A stretch of 40,295 nt of DNA from Clostridia bacterium (GTDB lineage Bacteria; Bacillota; Clostridia; Oscillospirales; Butyricicoccaceae): NCBI GenBank assembly GCA_021205365.1, contig JAJPXP010000069.1:1-40295 (forward strand). Reading direction: 5' to 3'. Position numbers and translations under genes: made by a program. Below are positions 8,316 to 15,796 of the stretch, piece after piece (the first letter of the stretch is position 1; each line of letters opens with the position of its first letter). The notes beneath the pieces are model-generated. The model did not search any database. It had not been told where the DNA came from and saw nothing but the letters and a program-made list of their open reading frames with translations.

Positions 8316-9083
8316 ATGTCTATACAGGAAAATTGTACTGTCCGGGAAAATCAGGCATTGAGCAGCAATATTTTCGCACTTACCATTGATGCACCGCGCA
8401 TCAGTGCGCTTGCTCAGCCCGGACAGTTTGTCCATATCACCTGCGGCGAAGCAAATCTGCTGCGCCGTCCAATCTCCATCTGCCAGGCAAAAGATGGTTT
8501 ACTGAAGATCGTCTTCGTTGTCAAAGGCGAAGGTACAAAATGGCTCTCCCAGCGCTCCGCTGGCGATGTGCTCGATATCGTTGGACCAGCCGGTCACGGA
8601 TTTGATCTCACCAGGCTTGGTGCAAAGCCGGTATTTATCGGCGGCGGTATCGGTGTGCCCCCTATGCTGCAGACGATGCAGGCAGCCAAGGCAAATGGTG
8701 CGGAGCCGGCCGCAATCCTCGGATTCCGCAATGCATCTGCTGTTATCCTTGAGGACGATTTCAAAGCCGTCGGTACCGTTTACACAGCTACGGACGATGG
8801 TTCCTACGGCATCCATGGCTTTGTATCCGACGTATTGCAGGAGCATATCGCCGAATACACCTCTGTCTGCTGTTGTGGACCAAAGCCGATGCTGCGTGCG
8901 CTGGCTTCCATTGCGGAGGAAGCAGGTATCCCCTGCCAGGTTTCGATGGAGGAACGCATGGGCTGTGGTATCGGTGCATGTCTGGTATGTGTCTGCTCGC
9001 TGAAGAACAACGAGGGTGAGACGCGGTATGGCCATGTCTGCAAGGACGGCCCGGTATTTGATTCGAAGGAGGTACAGTGGTAA
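8316..9083 (+). CDS. pyrK: Dihydroorotate dehydrogenase B, electron-transfer subunit
   Basis: Passes electrons from the FMN of PyrD through a [2Fe-2S] cluster and FAD to NAD+ during oxidation of dihydroorotate to orotate. The 255-aa protein has an N-terminal FAD-binding barrel with LLRRPISIC. Next comes an NAD-binding domain with IGGGIGVPPMLQTM. The C-terminal cluster is CGIGACLVC with a further Cys in HVCKDGPVF. AAGGAGGG precedes the ATG. It overlaps pyrD by one base, as expected for subunits made together. Its presence shows that the PyrD is the NAD-linked 1B type. Confidence 0.96.
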   Translation: MSIQENCTVRENQALSSNIFALTIDAPRISALAQPGQFVHITCGEANLLRRPISICQAKDGLLKIVFVVKGEGTKWLSQRSAGDVLDIVGPAGHGFDLTRLGAKPVFIGGGIGVPPMLQTMQAAKANGAEPAAILGFRNASAVILEDDFKAVGTVYTATDDGSYGIHGFVSDVLQEHIAEYTSVCCCGPKPMLRALASIAEEAGIPCQVSMEERMGCGIGACLVCVCSLKNNEGETRYGHVCKDGPVFDSKEVQW

Positions 9084-9991
9084 TGGCGGATCTTCGTGTA
9101 AATGTCTGCGGGGTTGAACTGAAAAACCCTGTTACGACCGCTTCCGGCACCTTCGGTTTCGGTCATGAATATGCTGATTTTTATGATCTTGGTATGCTTG
9201 GCGGTATCGGCGCAAAGGGCCTGACCCCAGAGGAACAGCTGGGCAACCCAGCTCCGCGCATTGCGGAAACCCCAATGGGTATTCTCAACTGTGTCGGCCT
9301 GCAGAATCCGGGGGTTGACCGTTTTATTGCGGAAGAAATCCCATTCCTGCGCCAGTTTGACACCAAAATCATTGCCAATGTTTCCGGTCACACCGTAGAA
9401 GAGTACGTAGGCATCGTGGAAAAGATCTCCGATGCTGATATCGACCTGATTGAGATGAATATCTCCTGCCCGAATGTCAAGTGCGGCGGACTGACCTTTG
9501 GCACCCAGCCGAAAATGGTAGAAGAAGTTGTTTCTGCTGCAAAAGCTGTTGCCAAAAAACCGCTGATTGTCAAACTGACCCCCAATGTTACGGATATCGC
9601 CGAAATTGCCCGCGCGGCTGTTTCCGCCGGCGCTGACGGCCTTTCCCTGATTAATACCCTGCTGGGTATGCGTATTGATGTCGAAAGCCGCCGTCCGATC
9701 CTGTCCAACATTATGGGTGGACTTTCCGGTCCTGCTGTTTTCCCGGTTGCTGTCCGCATGGTATATCAGGTTCATCAGGCAGTTGACGTGCCGATCATTG
9801 GCATGGGCGGCATCCGTACGGGACGCGATATTGTAGAGATGATGCTGGCAGGTGCCTCTGCGGTTGCAATCGGCACTGCCTGCATTGCCGATCCGATGGC
9901 ACCGGTCAAGGCACTGCATGAGTTCGAAGAATTTCTGGACAGCCATGGTATTGCATCCGCTGCGGAACTGACAGGAGCATTGAAATTATGA
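9083..9991 (+). CDS. pyrD: Dihydroorotate dehydrogenase B, catalytic subunit
   Basis: Oxidises dihydroorotate to orotate in pyrimidine synthesis. It has the FMN TIM-barrel with NPVTTASGTFGFG at the start. The catalytic cysteine lies in MNISCPNVKCGG, where type 1B/1A enzymes have Cys and type 2 has Ser. The FMN phosphate site is GMGGIRTGRD with GASAVAIGTA. I chose ATG 9083 (302 aa, MADLRVN), ten bases after GGAGG and overlapping the pyrK stop. A GTG at 9077 in the same frame is too close to that ribosome site. The stop overlaps the next gene in ATGA. Confidence 0.96.
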   Translation: MADLRVNVCGVELKNPVTTASGTFGFGHEYADFYDLGMLGGIGAKGLTPEEQLGNPAPRIAETPMGILNCVGLQNPGVDRFIAEEIPFLRQFDTKIIANVSGHTVEEYVGIVEKISDADIDLIEMNISCPNVKCGGLTFGTQPKMVEEVVSAAKAVAKKPLIVKLTPNVTDIAEIARAAVSAGADGLSLINTLLGMRIDVESRRPILSNIMGGLSGPAVFPVAVRMVYQVHQAVDVPIIGMGGIRTGRDIVEMMLAGASAVAIGTACIADPMAPVKALHEFEEFLDSHGIASAAELTGALKL

Positions 9992-11145
9992 GCACAACAA
10001 TTTACTTAGTCCGTCACGCAGAAGCAGAGGGCAACATTGGACGCCGCTGCCATGGACATTATGACAGTATGCTGACCAAACGCGGTTTACAGCAGGCTGA
10101 AATCGTCAGCAAACGCTTTGCAGACCAGTATCTGGATGCAGTTTATTCCAGTGATTTATGGCGTGCCCGCCATACTGCTATGGCAATTGCCCGTCCCCAT
10201 AAGCTGCCGGTCATAGAACGCTCCGCACTGCGCGAGATTTACATGGGTGAGTGGGAAGACAAGGCCTGGGCAGAACTCCCCATCTATACCCCATCTTTAT
10301 ATGATACATGGTGCAATCGCCCCTGGGAATGCCGCCCGCCGAAGGGTGAAACGATCATGGAATCCGGCGCACGTGTCCTGGCAGAAATGCGGAAAATTGC
10401 AAAGGAAGAAGATGGCAAGGTCATAGCTCTTGTCAGCCATGGCTCTGCTATCCGCGGTATCCTGACCATTGCCCTTGGCCTGCGGGCAGAGGACATGATG
10501 CAGGTCGGCTGGGGTGACAACACCTGCGTTGCCAAAATGATTTTCCATGATGACGGCAGCATTACGGTCCCATACCGCAATGACAACTCCCACATGCCAC
10601 AGGAGCTTTCGACCTTTGCTTCCCTGAAATGGAGTGACAGCTCAGACGTTCCTATTTCCCCGCAAATGTGGTTCCGACCAGTCAATTGGGATGATCCGGC
10701 AGACAAAAAAATGTGTCTGGAAATGTTCCATGAAATCTACTGGCCCACCTATGGCAAGGACGCTTATACGGACGAACAGATTGAAGCCCGTTTGAAAGGC
10801 TTTCAGGAAATTTGCCCGGATGCTGTCTCGTTCGGTATGCTCGGCAATGAAATCGGCGGAGTCATCGCCATGAACACAGTGAAAAACCGAGACAATGAAA
10901 TCGGTGATATGGGCGGCACATGTATTCTGCCGAAAAACCGCGGCTTCGGCTTTGGCCCGCAGCTGATGACACATGCTGTGTGCACCTACCGCAAAATGGG
11001 CAAAACGGTTCTGCAGGCTACGCCTGCAAAGTCCAATTTAGGCGCTGTGAAGTTCTATACCCACAATGAATTTGAACCGTACGGCGAATTTGAAGAACAA
11101 AACAGTACCTTCCTTGTGTTGCGGCGAAATATCGCAGTAAAATAA
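9988..11145 (+). CDS. Histidine phosphatase - GNAT acetyltransferase fusion
   Basis: A 385-aa two-domain protein. Residues of about 1-190 are a histidine phosphatase (phosphoglycerate-mutase superfamily). It has the phospho-acceptor motif LVRHAEAEGN at the start and the second catalytic histidine in ALVSHGSAIRG. Residues of about 225-385 are a GNAT domain with an acetyl-CoA loop of the RGFGFGPQL type near 310 and the closing AVKFYTHNEFEPYGEF. Neither substrate can be read from the sequence. It is coupled to pyrD by a 4-base overlap and is the last gene of the run. The linking of the two activities in one chain is unusual but is not an assembly artefact, since the frame is clean throughout. 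Confidence 0.88.
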   Translation: MSTTIYLVRHAEAEGNIGRRCHGHYDSMLTKRGLQQAEIVSKRFADQYLDAVYSSDLWRARHTAMAIARPHKLPVIERSALREIYMGEWEDKAWAELPIYTPSLYDTWCNRPWECRPPKGETIMESGARVLAEMRKIAKEEDGKVIALVSHGSAIRGILTIALGLRAEDMMQVGWGDNTCVAKMIFHDDGSITVPYRNDNSHMPQELSTFASLKWSDSSDVPISPQMWFRPVNWDDPADKKMCLEMFHEIYWPTYGKDAYTDEQIEARLKGFQEICPDAVSFGMLGNEIGGVIAMNTVKNRDNEIGDMGGTCILPKNRGFGFGPQLMTHAVCTYRKMGKTVLQATPAKSNLGAVKFYTHNEFEPYGEFEEQNSTFLVLRRNIAVK

Positions 11146-11160
11146 ATCATTTTAACAGCA

Positions 11161-11195
11161 AAAAGCCCGTGTACTCGTTGTGAGTGCACGGGCTT
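11161..11195. terminator. Shared terminator, stronger on the minus strand
   Basis: AAGCCCGTG (11163-11171) pairs with CACGGGCTT (11187-11195), with inner ACTC/GAGT pairs. On the minus strand it is followed by TTTTT, so it ends the HPr gene (stop 11215). On the plus strand, after the phosphatase-GNAT gene, the T-run is weak. Confidence 0.8.
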
Positions 11196-11214
11196 GGCTT
11201 GTTTCTGTATAAAA

Positions 11215-11472
11215 TTACAGGGTTTCCTTCAGGAATGCTTCTATTGCAGCGGCGGTAGCCTCTTCGTCAGCGCCTTCTACATTTACGGTGATGGTGCTGC
11301 CACCCTTAATGCCCAGACCCATCAAGCCAAACATCTTGCGTGCGTCAGCCTTCTTGCCATTGATCTCAACGGTGATGCTGTCAGAAAATTCCTTTGCCTT
11401 CTTAACCAGCATGCCAGCCGGACGAGCGTGCAAGCCTTCCGGATCAGTTACAGTAAATACAAAGCTTTTCAT
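11215..11472 (-). CDS. HPr-like phosphocarrier protein lacking Ser46
   Basis: An 85-aa HPr-fold protein. The PEP-dependent phosphorylation site is intact: His15 in GLHARPAG. In Firmicutes HPr, Ser46 (context KSIMGVMSLGI) is phosphorylated by HPr kinase to drive CcpA control. Here the aligned position is Lys46 (ARKMFGLMGLGI). The protein can therefore take phosphate from Enzyme I but should not make the CcpA co-repressor form. It is a lone gene with ribosome site AAAGGAG and its own promoter and terminator; no PTS genes are near. It could be the main HPr of this lineage or a specialised paralogue. Family is certain, role less so. Confidence 0.93.
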   Translation of the reverse strand: MKSFVFTVTDPEGLHARPAGMLVKKAKEFSDSITVEINGKKADARKMFGLMGLGIKGGSTITVNVEGADEEATAAAIEAFLKETL

Positions 11473-11512
11473 AATATGTTTCTCCTTTACAAAATGATAA
11501 TTTACATGCTCT

Positions 11513-11541
11513 ATTATATATCGGTTTTCACAAAAAGTAAA
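11513..11541 (-). promoter_or_regulatory. Promoter of the HPr-like gene
   Basis: On the minus strand, TTTACT (11536-11541), a 17-base spacer and a perfect TATAAT (11513-11518). The remaining stretch 11542-11741 holds no gene and no clear terminator for the gene ending at 11742; only a weak 5-bp AGCTT/AAGCT stem is seen near 11730-11745. Confidence 0.6.
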
Positions 11542-11741
11542 TGGATTTTGCCCAGAATATCTGTCTATTTATACTATTTTTTTGATTGATACCCTGTTAT
11601 TTTCCACGATTACATAGACTTTTTCCTATTGTTGGTTTGTTTGTGAGGAACTGCTTATCATTTTTTTATGAGAATTTGATTTTATTCAACTTCTTTTGCA
11701 CATGGAGCTGAAGAATAACCATCACACAGCTTTTCCGCAAG

Positions 11742-13184
11742 CTATTCATTTAAGTACCGTAATCTTTCCAGAAATTCATTATTTTCCGTTTTCTCGCATA
11801 TTGCATCAATTCCGGAGGATATGATCCAGATGGCCATCCCTCTTTTTGCGCACGTCACCAACATCTGTATAATCATTTCATGATGTGATGATTCCTGTCC
11901 TGCAAATGGGAACAGGCAGATCAGCAGCATGGGGTTCATCAAATACCATTTATAATACGTCAGCCGCAGCCTCTGTATCAATGGCCATTCGCTGATTGGC
12001 CGCAGGAGCTCGTCTCTTTCGAACCAGTCAGATGCCTCATTTAAAATATTATCTAAAACACTTTTCCGAAAAATACGCATACCTGCCTTTGGAATAAGGC
12101 TGCTGCTCAAATTATCCAGCGCCGTCAGGTTATCGAACAGAACGCCGCCTTTCCTATCTGCTATTTCTATCTGAATCCCGATTTCCTTTCCGACCAGTTT
12201 TAAGAGCGCATTCCTGTCATAATACTTTCCTCCCAGGCAAAAAGAGCCGGACTCCCAACCCTTTTCTCCCAAAAAGCAGTCTCTTATTTGAGACGCCGTA
12301 TTATAATTTTCATCTCTCAAAAACACGATTTCACCACTTCTGATTTGAAAAGAGAGTGGTGGCATTGATTCAAATTTCAAATCATCGGCGTGGAGAACGA
12401 TATGCCCTTTTTCTTTTAAAATGACATCCTCTCTCTCCGAAACGCCACGCCTGCGCTCCCATCCCAGAATCTCATATAATCTCTCATCGTATTCCTCAGG
12501 ATAAAGCCGATAACAGATTTTACGGTTTTTCATTACATCGATCCGGTTTGCATACATATACATAAATTCTTCATCCAGATCCAAAACAAAAACAGCAATG
12601 CCCTGCCCCAGCAGCTGCTGCACACAATCCATGAATTCTTCCACATCCTGCCTGCGCAGTATTTCTGTCATTCTATCCAGTACAACAATTTTGCTTTTCA
12701 CAAACCAGGCTTTATAAATCGCAAGCTTATAGTATTCCAGCATGGAAAGCTGGTTCAGCTTATCTTTCCATCCAAATTCAATACCCATCCCTTTCAGGAT
12801 ACTCTGCGACTCCGGCGAAGAAATCCTGCAATCCGCTTCTCTCCACTGCACGCGGTTCCTTTTCTTTTTCTTTCCAAGTGCAACCACATAATCCCATGCT
12901 GTGAGTTCCTTTGTGATAAACCTATGCTTATCGATAATCATACAATTTTGATGAATCCACCGCCGCATTTCCGAAATTCTGACACGATTTCCGCAGGCAA
13001 ATGCCCGTCCGTCCTTCATGGCAGAGCTTCCACTGAAAATGCCCCGATATGCGGCTCCCGATGCCAAATGTTCGTCTACATAAATGCCAATGCATTCCCC
13101 TTTTGCAATGGAAACATCAAACTGATATTCCCTGCTTTCATACTGAAAATGCCCATTTTCTATTCGTATTAATTCTTCCTTCAT
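11742..13184 (-). CDS. Degenerate RbsA-like tandem ABC protein (predicted pseudo-ATPase)
   Basis: A 480-aa protein that follows the plan of a CUT2 sugar-importer ATPase but has lost the catalytic residues in both halves. In half 1, the Walker A position (about 34-48) reads YVDEHLASGAAYRG with no GKS. The signature is LSMLEYYKL (146-154) instead of LSxGQ. Walker B ends VVLDRMTEIL (167-176), with Arg for the catalytic Glu, and the H-loop His is gone (VLDLDEEF). In half 2, Walker A is FLRDENYNTAS (288-298), the signature is ISEWPLIQRL and Walker B ends ICLFPFAG. Hydrophobic patterning still matches RbsA, for example KWYLMNPMLLI and MAIWIISSGID. There are no stops or frameshifts in 1.44 kb, so the fold appears maintained. 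It follows the kinase gene by 6 nt. I infer a regulatory or docking role. Confidence 0.8.
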   Translation of the reverse strand: MKEELIRIENGHFQYESREYQFDVSIAKGECIGIYVDEHLASGAAYRGIFSGSSAMKDGRAFACGNRVRISEMRRWIHQNCMIIDKHRFITKELTAWDYVVALGKKKKRNRVQWREADCRISSPESQSILKGMGIEFGWKDKLNQLSMLEYYKLAIYKAWFVKSKIVVLDRMTEILRRQDVEEFMDCVQQLLGQGIAVFVLDLDEEFMYMYANRIDVMKNRKICYRLYPEEYDERLYEILGWERRRGVSEREDVILKEKGHIVLHADDLKFESMPPLSFQIRSGEIVFLRDENYNTASQIRDCFLGEKGWESGSFCLGGKYYDRNALLKLVGKEIGIQIEIADRKGGVLFDNLTALDNLSSSLIPKAGMRIFRKSVLDNILNEASDWFERDELLRPISEWPLIQRLRLTYYKWYLMNPMLLICLFPFAGQESSHHEMIIQMLVTCAKRGMAIWIISSGIDAICEKTENNEFLERLRYLNE

Positions 13185-13190
13185 GTACTG

Positions 13191-14000
13191 TTAATCCTCT
13201 TGAAAAAGAAGAGGCAAAGTCACACAGCATTCTGTTCCAATCCCCTTCGCACTATAAATATGCAGCCCATAGTCATCCCCAAACATCAGCCGGATTCTAC
13301 TGTTTACATTGCGCAGTGCAATACTCCCGGATTGTACTGTCCGATCAGCCTTGAAGAACTGCTCGTTTAAACGCTCCACCTTTTCCTCCGAAATGCCAAC
13401 GCCATCATCCCGGACACGCAAAAAGAATATTTTATCGCTATTTTCAATAACAATTTTGACTGTCCCATGCCCGATTTGATCCTCCAAGCCATGCACAATT
13501 GCATTTTCTACCAATGGCTGCAGGATCAGCTTGGGCATTTTCGCTTCCAGCAGCCTCTCGTTCTCCATCTCTACTTCCATAGAAATCTTATCGCCAAAAC
13601 GGCACCTTTGAATCGTAAAATAGTTTTCTACATTGTCCAATTCATCAGAAAATGTCACATATTCCTCTACATTCGAAATCGTGTATCGGAAGAATGTTGC
13701 CAATGCTTCGGTTGTTTCTGCAATATCCTCACAATCGGCCAGCAGAGCATCTGCCCGGATCGCCTCAAGCGTATTGTACAGAAAATGTGGATTGATTTGG
13801 TTCTGCAGGGCCAGATATTTCGCCTGCTTCTGCTGCAGCTTGATGTTTTCTTCGCCACGCAGCCTTTCCCTGATTTCTCCAAAAAACTCCTTCAAATCCG
13901 GTTCCTGCTCCCAGTCTGCACGCAAAATCCGATCCAAATCCTTTTCTTTTTTATATTGCCGGATGGCCTGATATAGTTTCAGTTGTGTCCGCAGCCACAT
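13191..14000 (-). CDS. Soluble LytS/YesM-type histidine kinase
   Basis: A His_kinase (PF06580) protein with C-terminal HATPase. The phospho-acceptor His lies in QINPHFLYNTLEAIR (about residue 72), the N box is ILQPLVENAIVHG, and G boxes include VRDDGVGIS and an SGSIALRNVNSRI segment. Unlike nearly all YesM kinases it has no membrane segment, no Cache and no HAMP domain. Its first 60 residues are a charged, helical stretch. I chose ATG 14000 with AGGTAGG seven bases upstream; GTG 14006 is an alternative. It starts 8 nt after the response regulator stop and ends 6 nt before the degenerate ABC gene. Its input must come from another protein, and the adjacent dead ATPase is the obvious candidate. 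Confidence 0.92.
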   Translation of the reverse strand: MWLRTQLKLYQAIRQYKKEKDLDRILRADWEQEPDLKEFFGEIRERLRGEENIKLQQKQAKYLALQNQINPHFLYNTLEAIRADALLADCEDIAETTEALATFFRYTISNVEEYVTFSDELDNVENYFTIQRCRFGDKISMEVEMENERLLEAKMPKLILQPLVENAIVHGLEDQIGHGTVKIVIENSDKIFFLRVRDDGVGISEEKVERLNEQFFKADRTVQSGSIALRNVNSRIRLMFGDDYGLHIYSAKGIGTECCVTLPLLFQED

Positions 14001-14008
14001 AGCCACAC

Positions 14009-15592
14009 CTACCTGTATAATTTTTTATAGTCTGATGGACTGATCCCCGTTATCTTTTTAAAAAGCCTCGAAAAATATTTCAAGTCTTTGTATCCGACCA
14101 TTTCGGCTGCATCACTGATCATAATATCCTTTTCGCACAAAAGCTCCTTTGCTTTATTGATACGAAGCTCGGTCAGATAGTCCGTGAAATTTTGTCCCGT
14201 TTCCTTTTTAAAAAGAGTCGAAAAGTAAGTTGCATTAAATCCTACCGCACTGCTGACGTCTTCCAGGCGCAATGCTTCCTGATAATGCTGTTGTATATAT
14301 TTTTTGGCTTCCGTAATCGGTTTTGCCTCCTGAAAAGCTTTTTCTTCATTCAACTGCATAAGCTTCTGTTTTATATTCCGCTGCAAAAGCAGGACAACAT
14401 CCTGCATATTGGTACAATGCCAGAAGCCTTCATATATTTTTTCTAAAAAAATCTCTTCTACTTTTCTATTTTGTTCCATTCCAAACACGCATGCTCTGAC
14501 AATCTCATCCAGCCAGTCTTCCAGCATCTGCCCATTTAACTGTTCGTCCTGGAGAATTATGCACACGCTTTGCGTCAGCTCAATTTCAAACTGATCGGCA
14601 TTCAGATATTCCGCCGCTTTATGGAATCGCTTTTTTTGGGCGGAATCCATCTGGTATCTTTTCTGGAAATCGATCTTGTCTGCTGCGGCATCCCGCCATG
14701 CCTGTGGCCTGCAAATACGGTCTTTGCAAAGCCACAGCGCCTCCTTCATGGATTCTGTCAATTGCTCTATCGTTGTTTTTATGCCGCCCATGCACACTGT
14801 CACTCTGATATTCCAGAATATCTCTCTTTGTTTTTCAATTTCCTTCCGAATTTTTGTAAAGCATTGCTTGACATCCACTGCCTGATAATTCCGGAAGTTC
14901 ATAACAACTGCAATGCCCTCCCGCAAAATGGATACGGAAGATTCATCTGCAATGGTATCTACTTCTCTTCGTACAATTTCCAGCGAATGCCGCATCATAA
15001 GCCGATATCCGTTCTGGTTCGTTTCCACATCGGATATATCTGGTTTAATCAAAGCCGCACAATAATATCCATCTGTGAAATGGAATCCAAATTCATCGTT
15101 GACCTGGTCCATACTCGGGAATGCCTGCCCTCTGCCTACGCAGCTTTTTAAAATAGAAAGCAGCACTTCCTGTTTTTTCTCTTTGTCTTTTTTCAACCGA
15201 TATTCTATTTCCGCTTCTTCCCCCAGTTTTTCTCTGATACGCAGCAGAATACTGCTTAGCTCATCCTTTTTCAATGGCTTCAGCAAATAATCTTCCACTC
15301 CATACCGCAGAGCATTTTGCGCATACTCAAATTGCGTGTATCCGCTGATGATAATAAAGTGAATCTTCGGCTGAAGGGCCCGCGCCTGCCGGATCAGCTC
15401 AATGCCGTCACATCCGGGCATCCGAATATCTGTAATCAACAGCTGTGGTTCCTGCTCTTTTATAAGCTCCAGCGCACGAATCCCATCATTTGCTACTCCG
15501 ACAATCTCATACCCTAGTTTTTCCCATTCTATCAATTTCTGGAGCAGCAATACTACCTTTTTTTCATCATCAGCAAGGACTACCTTTAACAT
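14009..15592 (-). CDS. YesN-type response regulator with AraC DNA-binding domain
   Basis: A 527-aa regulator. The receiver domain (about 1-120) has acidic residues at DDE, the phospho-acceptor Asp55 in LLITDIRMPG and the conserved Lys in YLLKPLKK. A middle region (about 150-410) has no recognised fold. The C-terminal AraC/XylS domain has two helix-turn-helix units (LEDVSSAVGFNATYFSTLFK and ISDAAEMVGYKDLKYFSRLF). The frame opens at 15634, but ATG 15592 has GGAGGG just upstream and gives a standard receiver start (MLKVVLADDE). It is the first gene of an operon with the kinase and the dead ATPase. It most likely controls the importer operon just upstream and perhaps itself. Confidence 0.95.
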   Translation of the reverse strand: MLKVVLADDEKKVVLLLQKLIEWEKLGYEIVGVANDGIRALELIKEQEPQLLITDIRMPGCDGIELIRQARALQPKIHFIIISGYTQFEYAQNALRYGVEDYLLKPLKKDELSSILLRIREKLGEEAEIEYRLKKDKEKKQEVLLSILKSCVGRGQAFPSMDQVNDEFGFHFTDGYYCAALIKPDISDVETNQNGYRLMMRHSLEIVRREVDTIADESSVSILREGIAVVMNFRNYQAVDVKQCFTKIRKEIEKQREIFWNIRVTVCMGGIKTTIEQLTESMKEALWLCKDRICRPQAWRDAAADKIDFQKRYQMDSAQKKRFHKAAEYLNADQFEIELTQSVCIILQDEQLNGQMLEDWLDEIVRACVFGMEQNRKVEEIFLEKIYEGFWHCTNMQDVVLLLQRNIKQKLMQLNEEKAFQEAKPITEAKKYIQQHYQEALRLEDVSSAVGFNATYFSTLFKKETGQNFTDYLTELRINKAKELLCEKDIMISDAAEMVGYKDLKYFSRLFKKITGISPSDYKKLYR

Positions 15593-15673
15593 TGTTCCCT
15601 CCTGTCTTCCGAAGCATCTTCCATCTATCAGCAAAACATTTTCAGCCGCGCCTGCATTTGCTTAGTAAAAAAG

Positions 15674-15687
15674 TGAAAACGTTTCCG
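15674..15687 (+). promoter_or_regulatory. cre-like LacI-family operator in the regulator leader
   Basis: TGAAAACGTTTCCG matches 13 of 14 positions of the catabolite-response consensus TGWAAACGNTWNCA. It lies about 15-30 nt downstream of the predicted transcription start and well before the start codon at 15592. That placement suits a roadblock or repressor site for CcpA or another LacI-family protein. Confidence 0.6.
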
Positions 15688-15708
15688 TTTTCCCCTTTTC
15701 TTTATTCT

Positions 15709-15736
15709 ATTATAATACAATTTATCTATTTTACAA
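15709..15736 (-). promoter_or_regulatory. Promoter of the regulator-kinase-pseudoATPase operon
   Basis: On the minus strand, TTGTAA (15731-15736), a 16-base spacer and a perfect TATAAT (15709-15714). It lies between the binding-protein stop (15797) and the regulator start (15592), so the signalling genes can be made separately from the importer. Confidence 0.65.
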
Positions 15737-15759
15737 TAAATTCACTACAATAAATTCAC
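15733..15759. repeat. Tandem direct repeat at the regulator promoter
   Basis: ACAATAAATTCAC occurs at 15733-15745 and again at 15747-15759, a period of 14. A third, poorer copy (ATAAGTTCG) begins near 15761. The repeat overlaps the upstream edge of the -35. Direct repeats are the usual AraC-type target, so self-control by the response regulator is plausible. Confidence 0.65.
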
Positions 15760-15796
15760 GATAAGTTCGTAATATAACAGACAAACCAATTTCAGA

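Noticed and set aside
8804-9946. 380-codon minus-strand open frame
   Set aside because: Antisense shadow of pyrK/pyrD; rich in His, Arg and Gln as shadows are, with no start signal.
11742-13184. Functional second ATPase for the importer
   Set aside because: All nucleotide-binding and catalytic motifs are missing in both halves.
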